From the NCBI GenBank assembly GCA_014529385.2, contig CM043955.1, forward strand, positions 143,787,640 to 143,851,639: a DNA stretch of 64,000 nt, written 5' to 3'. This DNA comes from Adiantum capillus-veneris (taxonomy: Eukaryota; Streptophyta; Polypodiopsida; Polypodiales; Pteridaceae). The notes beneath the pieces were generated by a model, which saw only the letters and a list, made by a program, of their open reading frames with translations, was not told the origin of the DNA and ran no database searches. This document shows positions 48,811-60,699 of the stretch, piece after piece (position 1 is the stretch's first letter; each line of letters begins with the position of its first letter). Both the position numbers and the translations under genes were made by a program.

Positions 48811-51288
48811 TCCAACCTAGAATAGCTCAACGCATCTCTAGTCAATGTAATCTACCATCCTAGATGGAGGGCCAAAAGAGAGAAAGAATTCTCCAGATAT
48901 TGCAATATATATTGGCCATTGACATATGTACTGCTACTTTTCTTTGGCTGTAAGTCACATGGCTTGCATATCCATTGCTCTAGAAGTAATGAAGCTGTCA
49001 AAAGAAACAAAACTGAGAGAAGAATAGAATGAAAGAATGACAAAAGTCACAATCATTTGTTGTTAAATTTGCATTAATGAGTAAGACCCTGAATTAATGA
49101 TGTTCTTCATCGAGGGCAAGATCATTAGCCAAAGGTGATGGCATAGAGATGCATTAGATCCATAAGGGATGTCAATCAACACGTGAGGTTCAAGCCACTT
49201 ACATGAGTAAAAATAAGCAAATGGAGGTGTGAACCCTGACTAGCTTACATGGAAATTTTCAATAATGGCAGCTTTAGAGTGGGTCTATTGTAGCTTTAGC
49301 ATTACAATTTCTCAATCCTTGTAGCTATCTTCTAGCTTGTGTGTGACCTATTCCAACTTCTTTTCTGCCAATAAGGCAATGCAAGAGAGGTCTTCAATGA
49401 AGTACATCTCCTTGAAGAAACTATTATTCTCCCTACCTTGCTGACAGATGGTGACCTAGATTGTGTGTTGTGCATATTATTGTGTGGCTACCATTGCCAA
49501 ATAAAATCAATGTAAGGACGAGCGCAAAAAAATCTTGAATGCTGCCACAATCCTTGCATGCATCATCAGATGCCCACCACTGGCAGTGTGAATCGCAGGT
49601 TATGCAACTATAGTATGCAATCTCTCAAAGTACGACATCATGCAGGCATAGCTGAGGTGGCCAAAATAGAGTTTCACACACACACCAGACCAAATCCACA
49701 TTTTGATTTTAGGTCCCTTTACCCCCAACTATGACGGCCGAGAACGGTTGTGCAATGACCTTTCCCATAATATGAGCTCCCACCATGGCTCCTCGACTCC
49801 TCCAATCGCCATGCAATGCCCAATTTACAAGGAATAATCACGACAAGACCATTCCCTAGTCCATAATAATATTGGATAAGGATACGTCTCTGGGAATGGT
49901 GTTACCTACCATAACTCCTACTTTGATTCTCAATGGGTAACGTGACTGATGGAGTGCATTCAGATGTATGATAACTCTTTCATCCATGTTTTCAGCAGCC
50001 GGGAGACTACAATAATATACCATGGACATATAATCACATGGACTTAACTTTTACCACTTTCAGATAAAAGGTATCTAGATATAAATGCCAGCTGATCATA
50101 AAGATTTTCAGAAGGGATTCCAAGTGCATCTGGACTTCCAAGACGGCCAAAGTTCAGGATCTAGAGTTAGGTAATGTCCTACAGTCACGGTTTCAATATG
50201 TTATTGCTGCATGTCCGGCTGTAAAGTTCTGCATGGCCTCAACAAAAGCCTGACTAGTTCAAGACCAGCTACTATGGTTCACATGATGCATTAGAAATCC
50301 CTAAGTAAGAAGGCTCAATGCTACATGCTACGGCCTTGCATGATAGGGAGCAAAGAGTTCGCAATGACATGCCTACACAGGTAACAAGCAGGCGGGTAGG
50401 CTATTCAAAGTGATGTGTTTTTAAAAGAATTAATTATGCACAACTTAACAAATGGCAATAGGCATATAGCCCAGTTGCTTTGTGCAAGAAGAGCCCAAAC
50501 AAACCCTGCCCACGTAAAGACATAGTAGTCAAACCGAGCCCTTCAGTTGGACCAGCTAGAACAAAACTGCCATTCATTGTGGATATACACCATTTAGAAA
50601 CCCCAATTACAAAATTCCTGTACACCTGCACACAATAGGAATTGTGTTGAACTTCACTTCCGTGGCAGCTGATGAGACCTAAAGAACTGTGATATGGCTT
50701 AGATGAGAAAAGCATGACCCTGAAAGGTGTGTGGAGTTGCTAAATACAGCTACGTGGAAATCAAATGTAGAGCTCATGGCAACACATTGCAAGAGGCTGC
50801 AGGCAACTTTTCAAGACTTCATCCATCCAATAGACTTAACAACCGAAGGCAAATGAGAAGCAACAAATTTTAAGACCTAGAGATTCTTCAAATTCGACAA
50901 CAAGAAAGTGATTGTTTTTATACAAGATAACCATTTGAATTGCAGCATTAGTCCTTGAATTCTTAGACTGGTCTATCCCACTACATGAACCGATCCCTTT
51001 TTGTGCTGTTGGGGTAGTTTCTCGCTGACTCCACTTTAGAGTAATAATGTTTCAAAAAATGGAACCAGTACTTGTCTCTGAATGTTACTGGTTCACTTCA
51101 CGCTGTACCATTCCTCCAATTAATTAACCTTTAGACAATTTTCACCAAATATGAATACATGTTAGCTAGCACTTACCACAGGTGCCAACAAAGATTTCCT
51201 TCAGTTACTCAATAAATAATATACATAACTTTTTAATGAGAAAACCATCCTGAATAATTATTCAGGGCATTGCACCATAACAAGTCAT
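48811..51288. other. Non-coding; downstream flank of the ACT gene
   Basis: No protein, repeat array or LTR pair was recognised. The part next to 51288 should include the 3' UTR of the minus-strand ACT gene, but I could not place a poly(A) signal. Confidence 0.45.
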
Positions 51289-52088
51289 TTAGTAGCTGTC
51301 AACGTTTGTTTCTGGTCTACGGAGGTAATACTGAAAACAGTTGGTAAGAACCTGCAAAGAAGCGCCAGACCAAATTTCAGCCTTCACCGAAAGTCTTTTC
51401 TATGACTAAAAATGTAAAACTCTATCCTTGAATGCCATGTAAAACCCACAAGGTTACTTACCTGTTTCATCGGCTTGCTTAATGCTGCGCCGCGATAGCT
51501 TACATGGAACTTTGCCTTTGCCACCAGACCCTTGACCAACAATCAAAAGTTATTCAGGCATTGGAGTGTTTGTAGTAGTACACTAGAAGAATCTATGCAA
51601 ATCAAAAGATAGCCCTTACTTCTGTATCAAATTCCCCAGACCGAAATGCAACATTGATCTCCGTTATGACCTTGACAATCTCCCTTAGTAAGCCAGGCCG
51701 ATCAGCTGTTTCAACGTAAAGCAGGCTGCAATATAGAGCTGTCAGATTAACATAGCCAGCACAACATCCAACAGTTAGTGTCAGGCAATTCAAAAAGAGA
51801 GACAATACCTTTCATGTGGCCCTTCATCGGTAATACGAATGTGCGTTGCAATGTCTACGTCCAACTGCCAAAAGTACTCTCATCACACAAACAAGCCTTC
51901 CACAATACATTACAAAAAGTTGCCCTGAAACCTTGTAGCACAAATAGAACAAGAGGTCTATGACATCAGCCTTCCAGTAGAGTAACAAGAACACACAAAA
52001 CACACAAACGAATCCAGACAAAGTCAAAATCCACCTTTTTCAGTCTGGTATTTAAAATAATCACCGGCTCCATTATGCCCAGTATTGA
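51289..52088 (-). CDS. ACT-domain-repeat protein, ACR11/ACR12-like, last five exons (partial)
   Basis: Exons in transcript order: 52088-52035, 51864-51809, 51725-51620, 51530-51462 and 51351-51289 (stop TAA). All introns are GT...AG and all five phases agree, giving 348 nt, 115 residues plus stop. The protein reads [53 protein letters not shown] and [13 protein letters not shown], the second ACT domain and C-terminus of plant plastid ACR11/ACR12 proteins (about 290 residues in flowering plants). ACT domains bind small ligands, often amino acids. Arabidopsis ACR11 is reported to act with plastid glutamine synthetase; that role is inferred here only by family. The first exon found is preceded by an in-frame TAG within AG, so it must be spliced. 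Exons for the transit peptide and first ACT domain were not found upstream. Either a very long intron or a 5'-truncated copy. Confidence 0.88.
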
Positions 52089-52175
52089 CTAAATACTACA
52101 ATGTTCACGCTGTGTTGCGTAGAAGTCTCGAAGGTGGTATCAATAGATGCTCCCCTCCCCCAACAAAAGAACCAG

Positions 52176-52198
52176 CCACACACACACACACACACACA
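52176..52198 (+). repeat. (CA)11 microsatellite
   Basis: Short pure run, just upstream of the first ACT exon found. Confidence 0.95.
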
Positions 52199-52328
52199 TG
52201 AGCATCAGTTTCTGTCATGACATGTTCTTACCACTACAAATATGGTCTTTTCATGTGGAGGAAGGACTCGTGTGTGCATGCTTGCGTTCCATGTGCATGT
52301 GAGCCACTGTGTCTTTCTCCCCCTTTTG

Positions 52329-52329
52329 T

Positions 52330-52374
<45 letters not shown>

Positions 52375-52377
52375 CAC

Positions 52378-52411
<34 letters not shown>

Positions 52412-52412
52412 G
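52329..52412 (+). repeat. Compound (GT)n-(GC)n-(GT)n-(GA)n microsatellite
   Basis: GT run, then CGCGCGCAC, GT again, then GA. Cys-Val/His-Thr frames here are artefacts. Confidence 0.97.
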
Positions 52413-52717
52413 GAGGGCCCGCAACGCATGCAAGTCTCAGCTAGTGGCAAAGAGAGTGCCACTGGCCACCCATTCTCCTTGGCAAGTGTGCACATGCTTC
52501 TCCACACCTTTGGCTGGAGAAGGCCGGAAAGAAGGCCGGAAAGCACACCCTTAAAATCAGTAAATGACAATCAAGCCTGCACCCCAAACGGCACACAACT
52601 GCTAGTCATCGGATACTGCAATCCGTTGATGCTCCGGAGCAAACGGTGGATTTGTGCAGGGGCATGGTGGGCCTGCTACACTTTTCAACCGGCCACAGGT
52701 GTACAAGGGGCATGTGC

Positions 52718-52759
<42 letters not shown>

Positions 52760-53254
52760 GAGATATACAAGAAATACTTCCGTTTTGTTCACCGTCTATA
52801 TTACAAGCGTATACTACGAACCGATGTGATGCGTGCATGAGAGAGGAAGGGAATCACCAAGAATAGCCGCTAAGTAGAGCCACATGTGATGTTAACTTTC
52901 ACATAATGTATACATGTTATTTTGTTTTTCAGGCATTTCACAATGCAAGTGAAATGTTTTGGCCGTTTCGCGTTCCAAGCGCGTCAAAACGCGTTTCTCA
53001 GAGACAGTACTAGTAATAAAGACAATTGTCGTAGAGAGCTGAAGTTGAAACGGGCCACCCAGGCTTGCCACTTTGGCAAGGAGGCCGAAAACTCCACGAA
53101 AGAATCGCCAATATTAGACTCTGGATCTCCAAGGCGCATGGTGTACCCCAGCAGAATAAGCATCACCATTGCACGGCCTACACAATCTCAGCACCAAACT
53201 TCGGGAGAGAGAGAGTCTCCAGCCATCCTTGACAACTATCAACAGGGCTATGAC
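52413..53254. other. Region upstream of the ACT exons, no gene assigned
   Basis: Open frames exist on both strands: plus 52922-53281 starting MQVKCFGRFAFQARQ, minus 52984-53169 starting MVMLILLGYTMRLGD. Neither resembles the missing ACR N-terminus or any family I know, so none is called. Confidence 0.4.
52722..52756 (+). repeat. (GA)n microsatellite
   Basis: About 17 GA units. Confidence 0.97.
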
Positions 53255-53531
53255 GCACTTTGTACAACAGCCGAGGAGTAACCTCCTCTACAATCTGCGG
53301 GCTGAAGAGTGCCAGAGAAAGCCCCCAAGGCTCATATTTAAAGGCCCAAAGCCTAAAAGCATCAAATATGAAAAGCTAACCCCAAAAAAACACTTTCCTA
53401 AAATTTTGGGATTTCCCTAAAAATCCGCCGCGAATTGTGGAAACGTCCGTACAAGTGCCACGTCATCGTATTTTGATGTGCAAAGTCTTTTGAGTGTGTT
53501 CTGTTTTATTTTTAATGCCTTTATGTCACTT
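53255..53531 (+). repeat. TATA-bearing repeat family P, copy a (truncated)
   Basis: It shares with copies b and c the block CTCATATTTAAAGGCCCAAA (TATA-like at 53335-53342), then GTGCCACGTCAT and GTGCAAAGTCTTTTGA, and ends at TTATGTCACTTGG, where b and c continue. Confidence 0.85.
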
Positions 53532-53647
53532 GGGCCAATAGAAAAGAACAGACTGAACAAACTTTTAACACTTCAACAACAACAAAACTGAGAGAGAGAG
53601 AGAGAGAAACGATACGCGACACGGAGTGGTGGAATTCCACCCCAGAG

Positions 53648-54205
53648 AGTATTGGCCCCAAACCTTGGCACCCCTTTCGGTATTTCTTCATATTACTGTT
53701 GATTCGCAACGTATAATAGTCAAGGAGCACCTCCTCTGCAATCTGCGCGCTGAAGAGTGCCAGAGAGGGTCCCCAAGGCTCATATTTAAAGGCCCAAAGC
53801 CTAAAAGCATCAAATATGAAAAGCTAACCCCCAAAAAAACACTTTCCTAAAATTTTGAGATTTCCCTCAAAATATGCCGTGATTTACGAAACATCCATAT
53901 AGGTGCCACGTCATCGTATTTTGATGTGCAAAGTCTTTTGAATGTGTTTTGCTTTATTTTTAATGCCTTTATGTCACTTAGGTCCTATCGGACGGGGTTC
54001 CGTAAGTTGGTGGAAACTCTTCTTTAAAAATAGGCCACTCATCAAGACTTTGTAAGTCTGTAAAACTTCTTCTTCTTTTTCTACTTCTTCTTCTTAGGGT
54101 TTTCGCTTCTTAGTCGGGATTTGCAAGTTGGCTTCTCCTTTCGACTCTATTGATCAAGGAGTTAGCTTCGTTTTTCGCCCAGATCGAACTCTTTGTATTT
54201 TGGCG
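53648..54205 (+). repeat. TATA-bearing repeat family P, copy b (longest)
   Basis: It starts TTGGCCCCAAACCTTGGCACC. TATA-like TATTTAAA lies at 53783-53790, and a pyrimidine-rich CTTCTTCTTTTT stretch at about 54066-54096. It has the look of an LTR or a promoter with leader. No protein is encoded. Confidence 0.85.
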
Positions 54206-54384
54206 TAGTAAAATTAGTCATCACACCCAGACCGTACTGATCTTCCACGGGTGTCTTGATGCACTAAAATTACATACCCAGGCAATCTCATCCAATTAGA
54301 AATATTCAGTGGTTGGCACATCACAATGCAACACAAATACTCGCATATGCATATTACAAGAAACATAGAGCCGTCGATCAACAC

Positions 54385-54730
54385 TCCTCCCGCATAACCT
54401 AACAAGGTCCGGGGCGAGAGATATTCAACGACTCTCTCATCACTCCTCTCGCATAACCTAACAAGGTCTAGGCCGGGAGAGATTCATCAACGACTCCCTC
54501 ATCACTCCTCCCTCATAACCTAAAAAGGTCCGGGCCAAGAGATATAGAGGCCTTTTACAACCAAACGCCCCCCAGACCACAACCTGCGTCGTTTGGAGGT
54601 ACTGAGAGTACCCAGTACTCAGACTTCTTAATACTCCTCCCGCATAACCATCCAAGTCCGGGCCGAGAGTCACAACAACAATACTCCCCCCGTAAACTAA
54701 CCACAAGGGTCCAAGCCATGAGTAAAAACA
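54385..54730 (+). repeat. Degenerate tandem repeat, about 63-66 bp unit, five copies
   Basis: The core ACTCCTCCCGCATAACC followed by AAGGTCCGGGCCGAGAG recurs at about 54386, 54444, 54506, 54632 and 54684. The first three copies are adjacent; the last two follow a gap. Confidence 0.8.
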
Positions 54731-54930
54731 ACACTTTTCAATCATCATTTCTCACTACTCCACCCGGGAGTAAAATCACCAATCATTGAAACCAGTATTA
54801 AAAACAAGTTCAAAACACATACCATTCATTTCAAACAAATTTTCAAACAATACTTTCTAGCTATAAAGAAAAACAAGTAGAGAGAGTGTATTCGAGGTTT
54901 TGTTCGGACAACAGAACTTTGAGGACGACT

Positions 54931-55079
54931 AGCTTGTCCTTTTGCATCACGATGATGGTTCGGTTCCGAACCTAGAGAGTCGCATCATTCTTGTCGTGCC
55001 AAGTGGCTTGTCCTTTTGCATCACAATGATGGTTCGGTTCCGAACCTGGAGAGTCACATCATTCTTGTCGTGCCAAGGC
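54931..55079 (-). repeat. 74-bp tandem duplication inside a protease relic
   Basis: CTTGTCCTTTTGCATCAC at 54933 recurs at 55007, followed both times by ATGATGGTTCGGTTCCGAAC. Confidence 0.92.
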
Positions 55080-55395
55080 ATGCCCAAGAGATTGTCGCAA
55101 TTGCCCAACTTCATGATGTGGAAATCATTTTTCCATGATAATCTTGAATAGTCACTCGAAGAGCAACAATGAGCGGTACTACTTTCTGAGTTTGCCATGT
55201 GGCTAGCTCAACTTCCATTTCTCCACCCTCTGCATCATAATCAAAGTGCATCTGCTTTAAAAATTCTGGATGGATAAAGTTCTTTGTAACTCCGAGATCA
55301 AAAAAAATAAGAGCTTTGAAGCCATTGACTTTGCCATATGCTCGACACAATTCATTTGTAAGGTACAGTGGAAGTGAATGTTGAACTTTTCTCAA
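54947..55395 (-). pseudogene. Retropepsin fragment of a gypsy element, D-L-G active site
   Basis: It reads KALIFFDLGVTKNFIHPEFL, where D-S-G is expected (Ser to Leu). About 70 residues on, in another frame, it continues HIMKLGNCDNLLGMPWHDKN, the retropepsin G-x-P-W segment. The 74-bp duplication repeats the end of the domain (LQVRNRTIIVMQKD). It directly adjoins the inner end of the LTR at 55379, so the LTR probably inserted into or beside this older pol. Confidence 0.75.
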
Positions 55396-56578
55396 GATGA
55401 ATGCTCCCGAACTGTGCTCAAGGGTTTCTTTTACTTAGAAAGGAAGAGCCTTCCATTCCTTTAGTGAGAGAGTGCAATGGAAACACACAAAGTGGATAAA
55501 CACTGTGAATGAAGGTGTTGAGACAAAGATAGAGAGAGAAGAATACGACACCAGAATGTTGTCAAAACCCTCCTCCGAAGGCCCCACTCTATGGCGAGAG
55601 CAGTATACTATTGATTGCACAAATCTCTACAATGCTTTGGACTTGCCGACAATGTCGACGACAATGAGGACGACGACGAGACGGACTGAAATCTGGAAAT
55701 GCTAATGGCTGAAATCTACAAATCTTTATTTGCTAAATTCTGACTCTATGTCGATGACGATGTCCATGGCGACGATGCGACGACGATGGGCTGAAAACGC
55801 AGATGCTGAAATCTGCGTTTTCTGGGCTGAAACAACAAACTTCGCAGGATCTGACCATGCGCGAGGATCTGTTGCGGGAAGGTGAGATCTGCAAGGTTCA
55901 GGACTTGTTCTGTTGTGGGTCTATGCTGAAAACTGAAAACACTGGTCTACTTGTTGATCTTGTCGCGAAGATCTGCAAAAACGTTGAGGTGCCAAGCTGA
56001 TGCAAAAACGCTAGGGCTTATTTGGGCTCTGCTGTGAAAACGTTGTGAATCTGCTGGTGCAATCTACTAACGCTAGGGCTGATCTGTCGTCTATTGTCGC
56101 CAAGCTGCTGCAAATGCAAAAAACGATGGCTGATCTAGGTGCAAAATGCTAGGCCTTCTTGCAGATGCAAAAAACGCTAGGCTTGCTGGGGTCCTGCTGA
56201 GAAGGTGCATGTTAAACCGAAGTTCTTGCTGCCTCTTCTGCCAGAAATGCTAGCGCTAGGGTTTTCTTATATATTGGCTCTGCTAATTTGCCCTACCTAG
56301 TTCCCAACAAAAGTCACTTAAAAGTCATAAGTGAAAATTGTCAAAAATAGGAAAAATAGGTCTATGCACTGTAAAAATGCTCCTAACGGGTTCTGACGGA
56401 AATCTGATGATCATGTTGTGTGCAACCAAAGGATATGCATCTACTCTAAGTGTCTGGTCATGCATGGTCTATGAACAGACTCACAAAAGTGTCAGATCAC
56501 TTTCTAAGCTAACTGAACTGAACCCATGTCATGAAGTAGCTTGTCCATGTACACATAGGGTTAGATGTGCGCGTGACA
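55379..56578 (-). repeat. LTR of the X family, copy 1
   Basis: Aligns over its length with 58869-60032. The outer end TGTCACGCGC (minus, 56578) is preceded by a polypurine tract, so this is a 3' LTR. The low end is altered (TGTTGAAC instead of TGTTAGGTGC). It carries repeated AAAACGCTAGG-type phrases at 55800-56200 and a minus-oriented gene-free interior. Confidence 0.88.
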
Positions 56579-56591
56579 ACCCCTCCTTTTC
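56579..56591 (-). other. Polypurine tract of X-family copy 1
   Basis: The minus strand reads GAAAAGGAGGGGT, directly before TGTCACG. Confidence 0.85.
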
Positions 56592-57290
56592 AAAGTGAGG
56601 TACTCGTACCGAACTGTATGGCGTCGAGGGAGATCGCCAACAATGTCTGGAATCTTGGAAAGGACTCTTCGCCGGCCCACTCTGATGCGTGGGTCGTGCG
56701 ATACTTGAACTTCATAACGGTCTGCAACGCTTGCTTCTTTGGCCGCGCCGAAAGCGACACAAAGTCTTCTGAGGCTCCTTCAATGCTTCAACTTCGTCCA
56801 GAGTCATGCGTCTACCTTCTTCAAGAATCTCCAAGGATAAAAATTCCTAAAACCAGTTCCAACACAAAAGCATGAACATATCCATTCCATGTAAAGTGAC
56901 TGGAAAATTTCTAGTCTTCTTTAAAGATTGTGCATGCAATGTAGATGAACATATAGACGGATTGCCAAACCCTTCATCAAACACATGCAAACAATGGAAT
57001 CGAAACTTGTCTTTCTGATCTAAATCGATCAATTGTGGCAAAACACAATGGAAATGCCTATACTTGATGCTCAATCCTTCTTGTGCTCTTTCAGATACTG
57101 TGTCATGCCAAAGAAGAGACATGGAATGTGAATTCCTTGGGTTCAAACATCTCTTGAATCCTTTCAATCTTCGCCTACACATTAGAAATGAGAGATGAAG
57201 ATTGAACAACTTGCTCCCCACGAATGACAATGGGAGAGTCACTTTTAGCATTCAAAGTGAACGTATTAGCTGCCCAATCAATGAGAGGGT
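56592..57290 (-). other. Internal remnant of X-family copy 1
   Basis: Matches the interior of element X (60046-60600), including the stretch GTATGGCGTCGAGGGAGATC. No clear protein. It ends where repeat P copy c begins. Confidence 0.7.
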
Positions 57291-57311
57291 TATGCTCACA
57301 AAACCATCGAA

Positions 57312-57806
57312 TGCTTGGCCCCAAACCTTGCCACCCCTTTCGATATTTGTTTATATTACAACTAATTCACAAAGTACAACAGCCGAGGAGCACCTCCTCT
57401 GCAATTTGTACGTTAAAGAGTGCCAAAGAGGACCCCCAAGCCTCATATTTAAAGGCCCAAAGCCTAAAAGCATCAAATATCAAAAGCTGACCCCCAAACA
57501 AACAGTTTCTAAAATTTCCAGATTGCCCTAAAAATCCACCGAGAATTGCGGAACGTCCGTACAGGTGCCACGTCATAGTATTTTTAAGTGCAAAGTCTTT
57601 TGAGTGTGTTTTGCTTTATTTTTACTACCTTTATGTCACTTGGATCCCATCGGACGAGGTCTCGTAAGTTGGTGCAAACTCTTTTTTAAAAATAGGCCAC
57701 TCGTCAAGACTTTGTACGTCTGTAAACTTCTTCTTCTTTTTTTGATTCTTCTTCTTAGGGTTTTGGCTTCTCGATCGGGATCTGCAAGTTGGCTCCGTTC
57801 TTCAGT
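57312..57806 (+). repeat. TATA-bearing repeat family P, copy c
   Basis: Same order of blocks as copy b, TATA-like at 57446-57453, ending near GATCTGCAAGTTGGC. Confidence 0.85.
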
Positions 57807-58099
57807 GACTTGACACGTCAGCAATTTGTGACACTTGTATCCTGTACAAAGCAAACAAAGAAACAAGCAATAAACAATCAACATAAAAGGAGACAAAGGA
57901 AAGAAAGGAAAAAGAGAGATAAAAAACATCGTAGGCTTATAGGCACCAAGTGGTGAGACAGGAGAGTTTTTTTTTTTTTTTTTTTTTGGGGGGGGGGTTT
58001 GGTGTTGTGAAGCAGCATTGGTGTGAAGGAAGAACGTCTGTGTCCCAACTTCAACCACCTGCCATCACACTGAAAGCAATCAGATGAAAGGTGTAAAGG

Positions 58100-58770
58100 A
58101 CAAACCAACAACCCATGAGAGAGACCAACTGCCATAGATTTTACAAGGTTTTGTTTGGAGAGAGGGAGAGAGCAAGCTCGACACATCATTGGGGACCAGA
58201 AGATGGGTTGGTTCCCCCCCCCCATAAAGAGAATATCTTTATTACTAGAGAGAATCTTTACAAGCACAAGAGCGGGGTAAACGCCCATCCTCTTTTCTTT
58301 GTTTGTTATTTTGTTGCTTATAACTGTGAGAGAGAAAGAACTATTCTCTAACTGCTAAGGGGATTTTTCCCCTCTTCTGCGAAATTTTGGAAGCTCTTGT
58401 AAGGGAGAGTCTGTCTTCCATAAACCTCCTCGGAAGCTCTCAAAGAAGAGAATCTATCTTCCGCTAATTGGTCAGCTTCATGCCTAGTCTTTCCTGCAAT
58501 AAACACAAAGGAGAAACACACAAAATGCACACACATATGCTTGCTGTAGTTTTCTGCACACAACCTGAAATTGTTACATAAGCACGTTCCGATGCCGAGA
58601 TGGAGGCTTTTTCGCGATGGATTGCACCAAACTTGGCATGTACATAGGGTTGGTAGAAAAGAATGAGATTCTATGAATACTTTGCTGAAATTCACCCTAA
58701 TAGAGGTGATTAGGGGCTGAAAACAGAGAATTTACAGCAGCTAAGCGTGAAATTGGGAGTCTCCTTCCAC
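58100..58770 (-). repeat. LTR-like repeat family Y, copy A
   Basis: GGGGACCAGAAGATGGG, a C-run and TCTTTATTACT...AAGCACAAG match 62055-62140. GGGCTGAAAACAGAGAA at 58714 matches 62784. On the minus strand AATAAAGATATTC is a possible poly(A) signal. Ends not fixed. Confidence 0.6.
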
Positions 58771-58868
58771 TTTTCGCGATGAATCTTCTTCCACAGCAGC
58801 CTATGATCAAGAAAAACATTGTTCTAAGTGATGGGAGCTCACATACACCACAAGGGCTGGTCCTCAAG

Positions 58869-60032
58869 TGTTAGGTGCAACGGAATGATTGTTTGCGCTT
58901 TGCTCAAGATGAGTGCTCCGAATTGTGCCCAAGGGTTCCTTTTAGTTCTTATGGAAGGGAGAGCCCTCCGTTCTTAATGGAAAGTGCTATGATCACAAAC
59001 AAAGTGAATGGACATTGTGCGTGCAAGTGTATGAGATTGAGAGATAGAGAGAGAAGAGAGATACGACACCAAAGACGTAAAACCCTCCTCCGAAGGCCCC
59101 ACTCGTCGGCGAGAGTGGTCTACTTTTTGATTGCACAGAGTGGTACAATGACGATGCAATGGACTGATTGCAACCTGGGACTATGTCGATGACAACGACG
59201 ACTTTAGGGCTGAAATCTGTGTTTTTCTATCTGCTGAAATTCGGGGCTGTTCAATGGCTGAAAATGACTGTTTTGGCTGCGTTTTCGAGGGCTGAAAATG
59301 GGGGATCTTTTGCAACCAATGGGGCTGAATCTGCTACTTCCTATGCATGCTGAAAACGCTGAGTCTTCTGCTGCAAATTGGCTGAAAATCAAAAACGCTG
59401 ATGTCTTCCTGTTGCTAGCAAAAACGCTAGGTTGATCTGGTGCTGAAATCCAAAAACGCTGAAGCTCTTGCTAGCGTTAGTGAATTGCTGCAATGCTGGA
59501 GTCGCCGGCAGTCAAGAAATGCTGAAAACGCAAAGCTGTGTTGGAGGTTGACGATGGCAAACCAAAAACGCTGGCTGAAGTCTATGGCGATGTTAAAGAC
59601 CAAAACGCAAGGGGTTCCTGTTGGGGTACTGCTGAGAAGGTGCCTGTTGAGCGGGGAGCTCCCGCTGCCTCTTCTGCCATTTAGTGCTAACTTGGGTTTG
59701 CTTATATATTAGCTTAGCAAAATTGCCTTACCTACTTTTGTTGGAAAGTCACTTAAAAATAATAAGTGAAAAATGTCAAAAATAGGAAAAATAGGCTAAA
59801 TACACTGGAAAATTCCCCTAACTGATTCTGATGGATTCTGATGGGAATTCTGATGATCATGATGTGTGCAACCAGAGGATATTCATCTATACTAAGTGAC
59901 TGGGAATGCACGGTCTACGAATAGACTCACAAAAGTGCCAAATCACTTCTAATCTAGACTGACTGGATTGCCTGAACCCTGTTATGTTGTAGCTTGTCCA
60001 CGGACACATAGGGTTGAATGTGTCACGTGACA
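58869..60032 (-). repeat. 3' LTR of element X
   Basis: 1,164 bp. Minus strand starts TGTCACGTGACA and ends CACCTAACA. The first 12 bases form a palindrome (TGTCACGTGACA). Contains an array of AAAACGC-type phrases at 59360-59600. Confidence 0.9.
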
Positions 60033-60045
60033 TCCCCTCCTTTTC
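60033..60045 (-). other. Polypurine tract of element X
   Basis: The minus strand reads GAAAAGGAGGGGA, directly before TGTCACG. Confidence 0.9.
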
Positions 60046-60699
60046 AAAGTAAGGTACTGGTACCGAACTGTATGGCGTCGAGGGAGATCGCCAATAGCAT
60101 CCGGAATCCTGGAAGGGACTCTTCACCAGGCCACTCTGATGTGTGGGTCGTGCGGTACTTGAACTTCATACAGGTCTGCAACGCTTGCTTCTTTGGGCCG
60201 CGCCGAAAGCGACACAAAATCTTTTGAATCTCCTACGATACTTCAACTTCGTCTAGAGCCATGCTTCTTCCTTCTTCAAGAATCTCCATGGTTGAAAATT
60301 CCTGAAACCATTTCCAACACAAAACCATGAATATACCCATTCCATGTGAAGTGATGGGAAAAAATCTTGTCTTCTCTAAAGACTGTGCATGCAATGTAGA
60401 TGAACAAAGAGACGGAGTGACAACCCGTTCACCAAACACATGCAAACAATGAGATCGAATCTTTCTCTTATGATCTAGAGCAATCAACTGTGGCAATTCA
60501 CAATGGAAATGCCCATGCTTGGTGCTCATACTTTCATGTGCTCTTTCTACAAATGTGTCATGCCAAGGAAGAGACATGAAATGTGACTTCAATCAAATCA
60601 TCATCATGCTTCACGTAATCATGCAAATCCTGTGTATCATGCGTTGGAGAAGAAGAGACTGAGAGAGTCTCCTTTTCCCAAATCTCTTGCATCTATGCC

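Noticed and set aside
52205-52829. 195-residue plus frame and several shorter ones near the ACT exons
   Set aside because: They run through GT, GC and GA microsatellites, show no family resemblance, and the strand opposes the real gene.
52922-53281. Plus-strand 119-residue frame as a possible transit-peptide exon of a host gene
   Set aside because: Basic and polar N-terminus but no matching downstream exons, no family match, and it runs into repeat P copy a.
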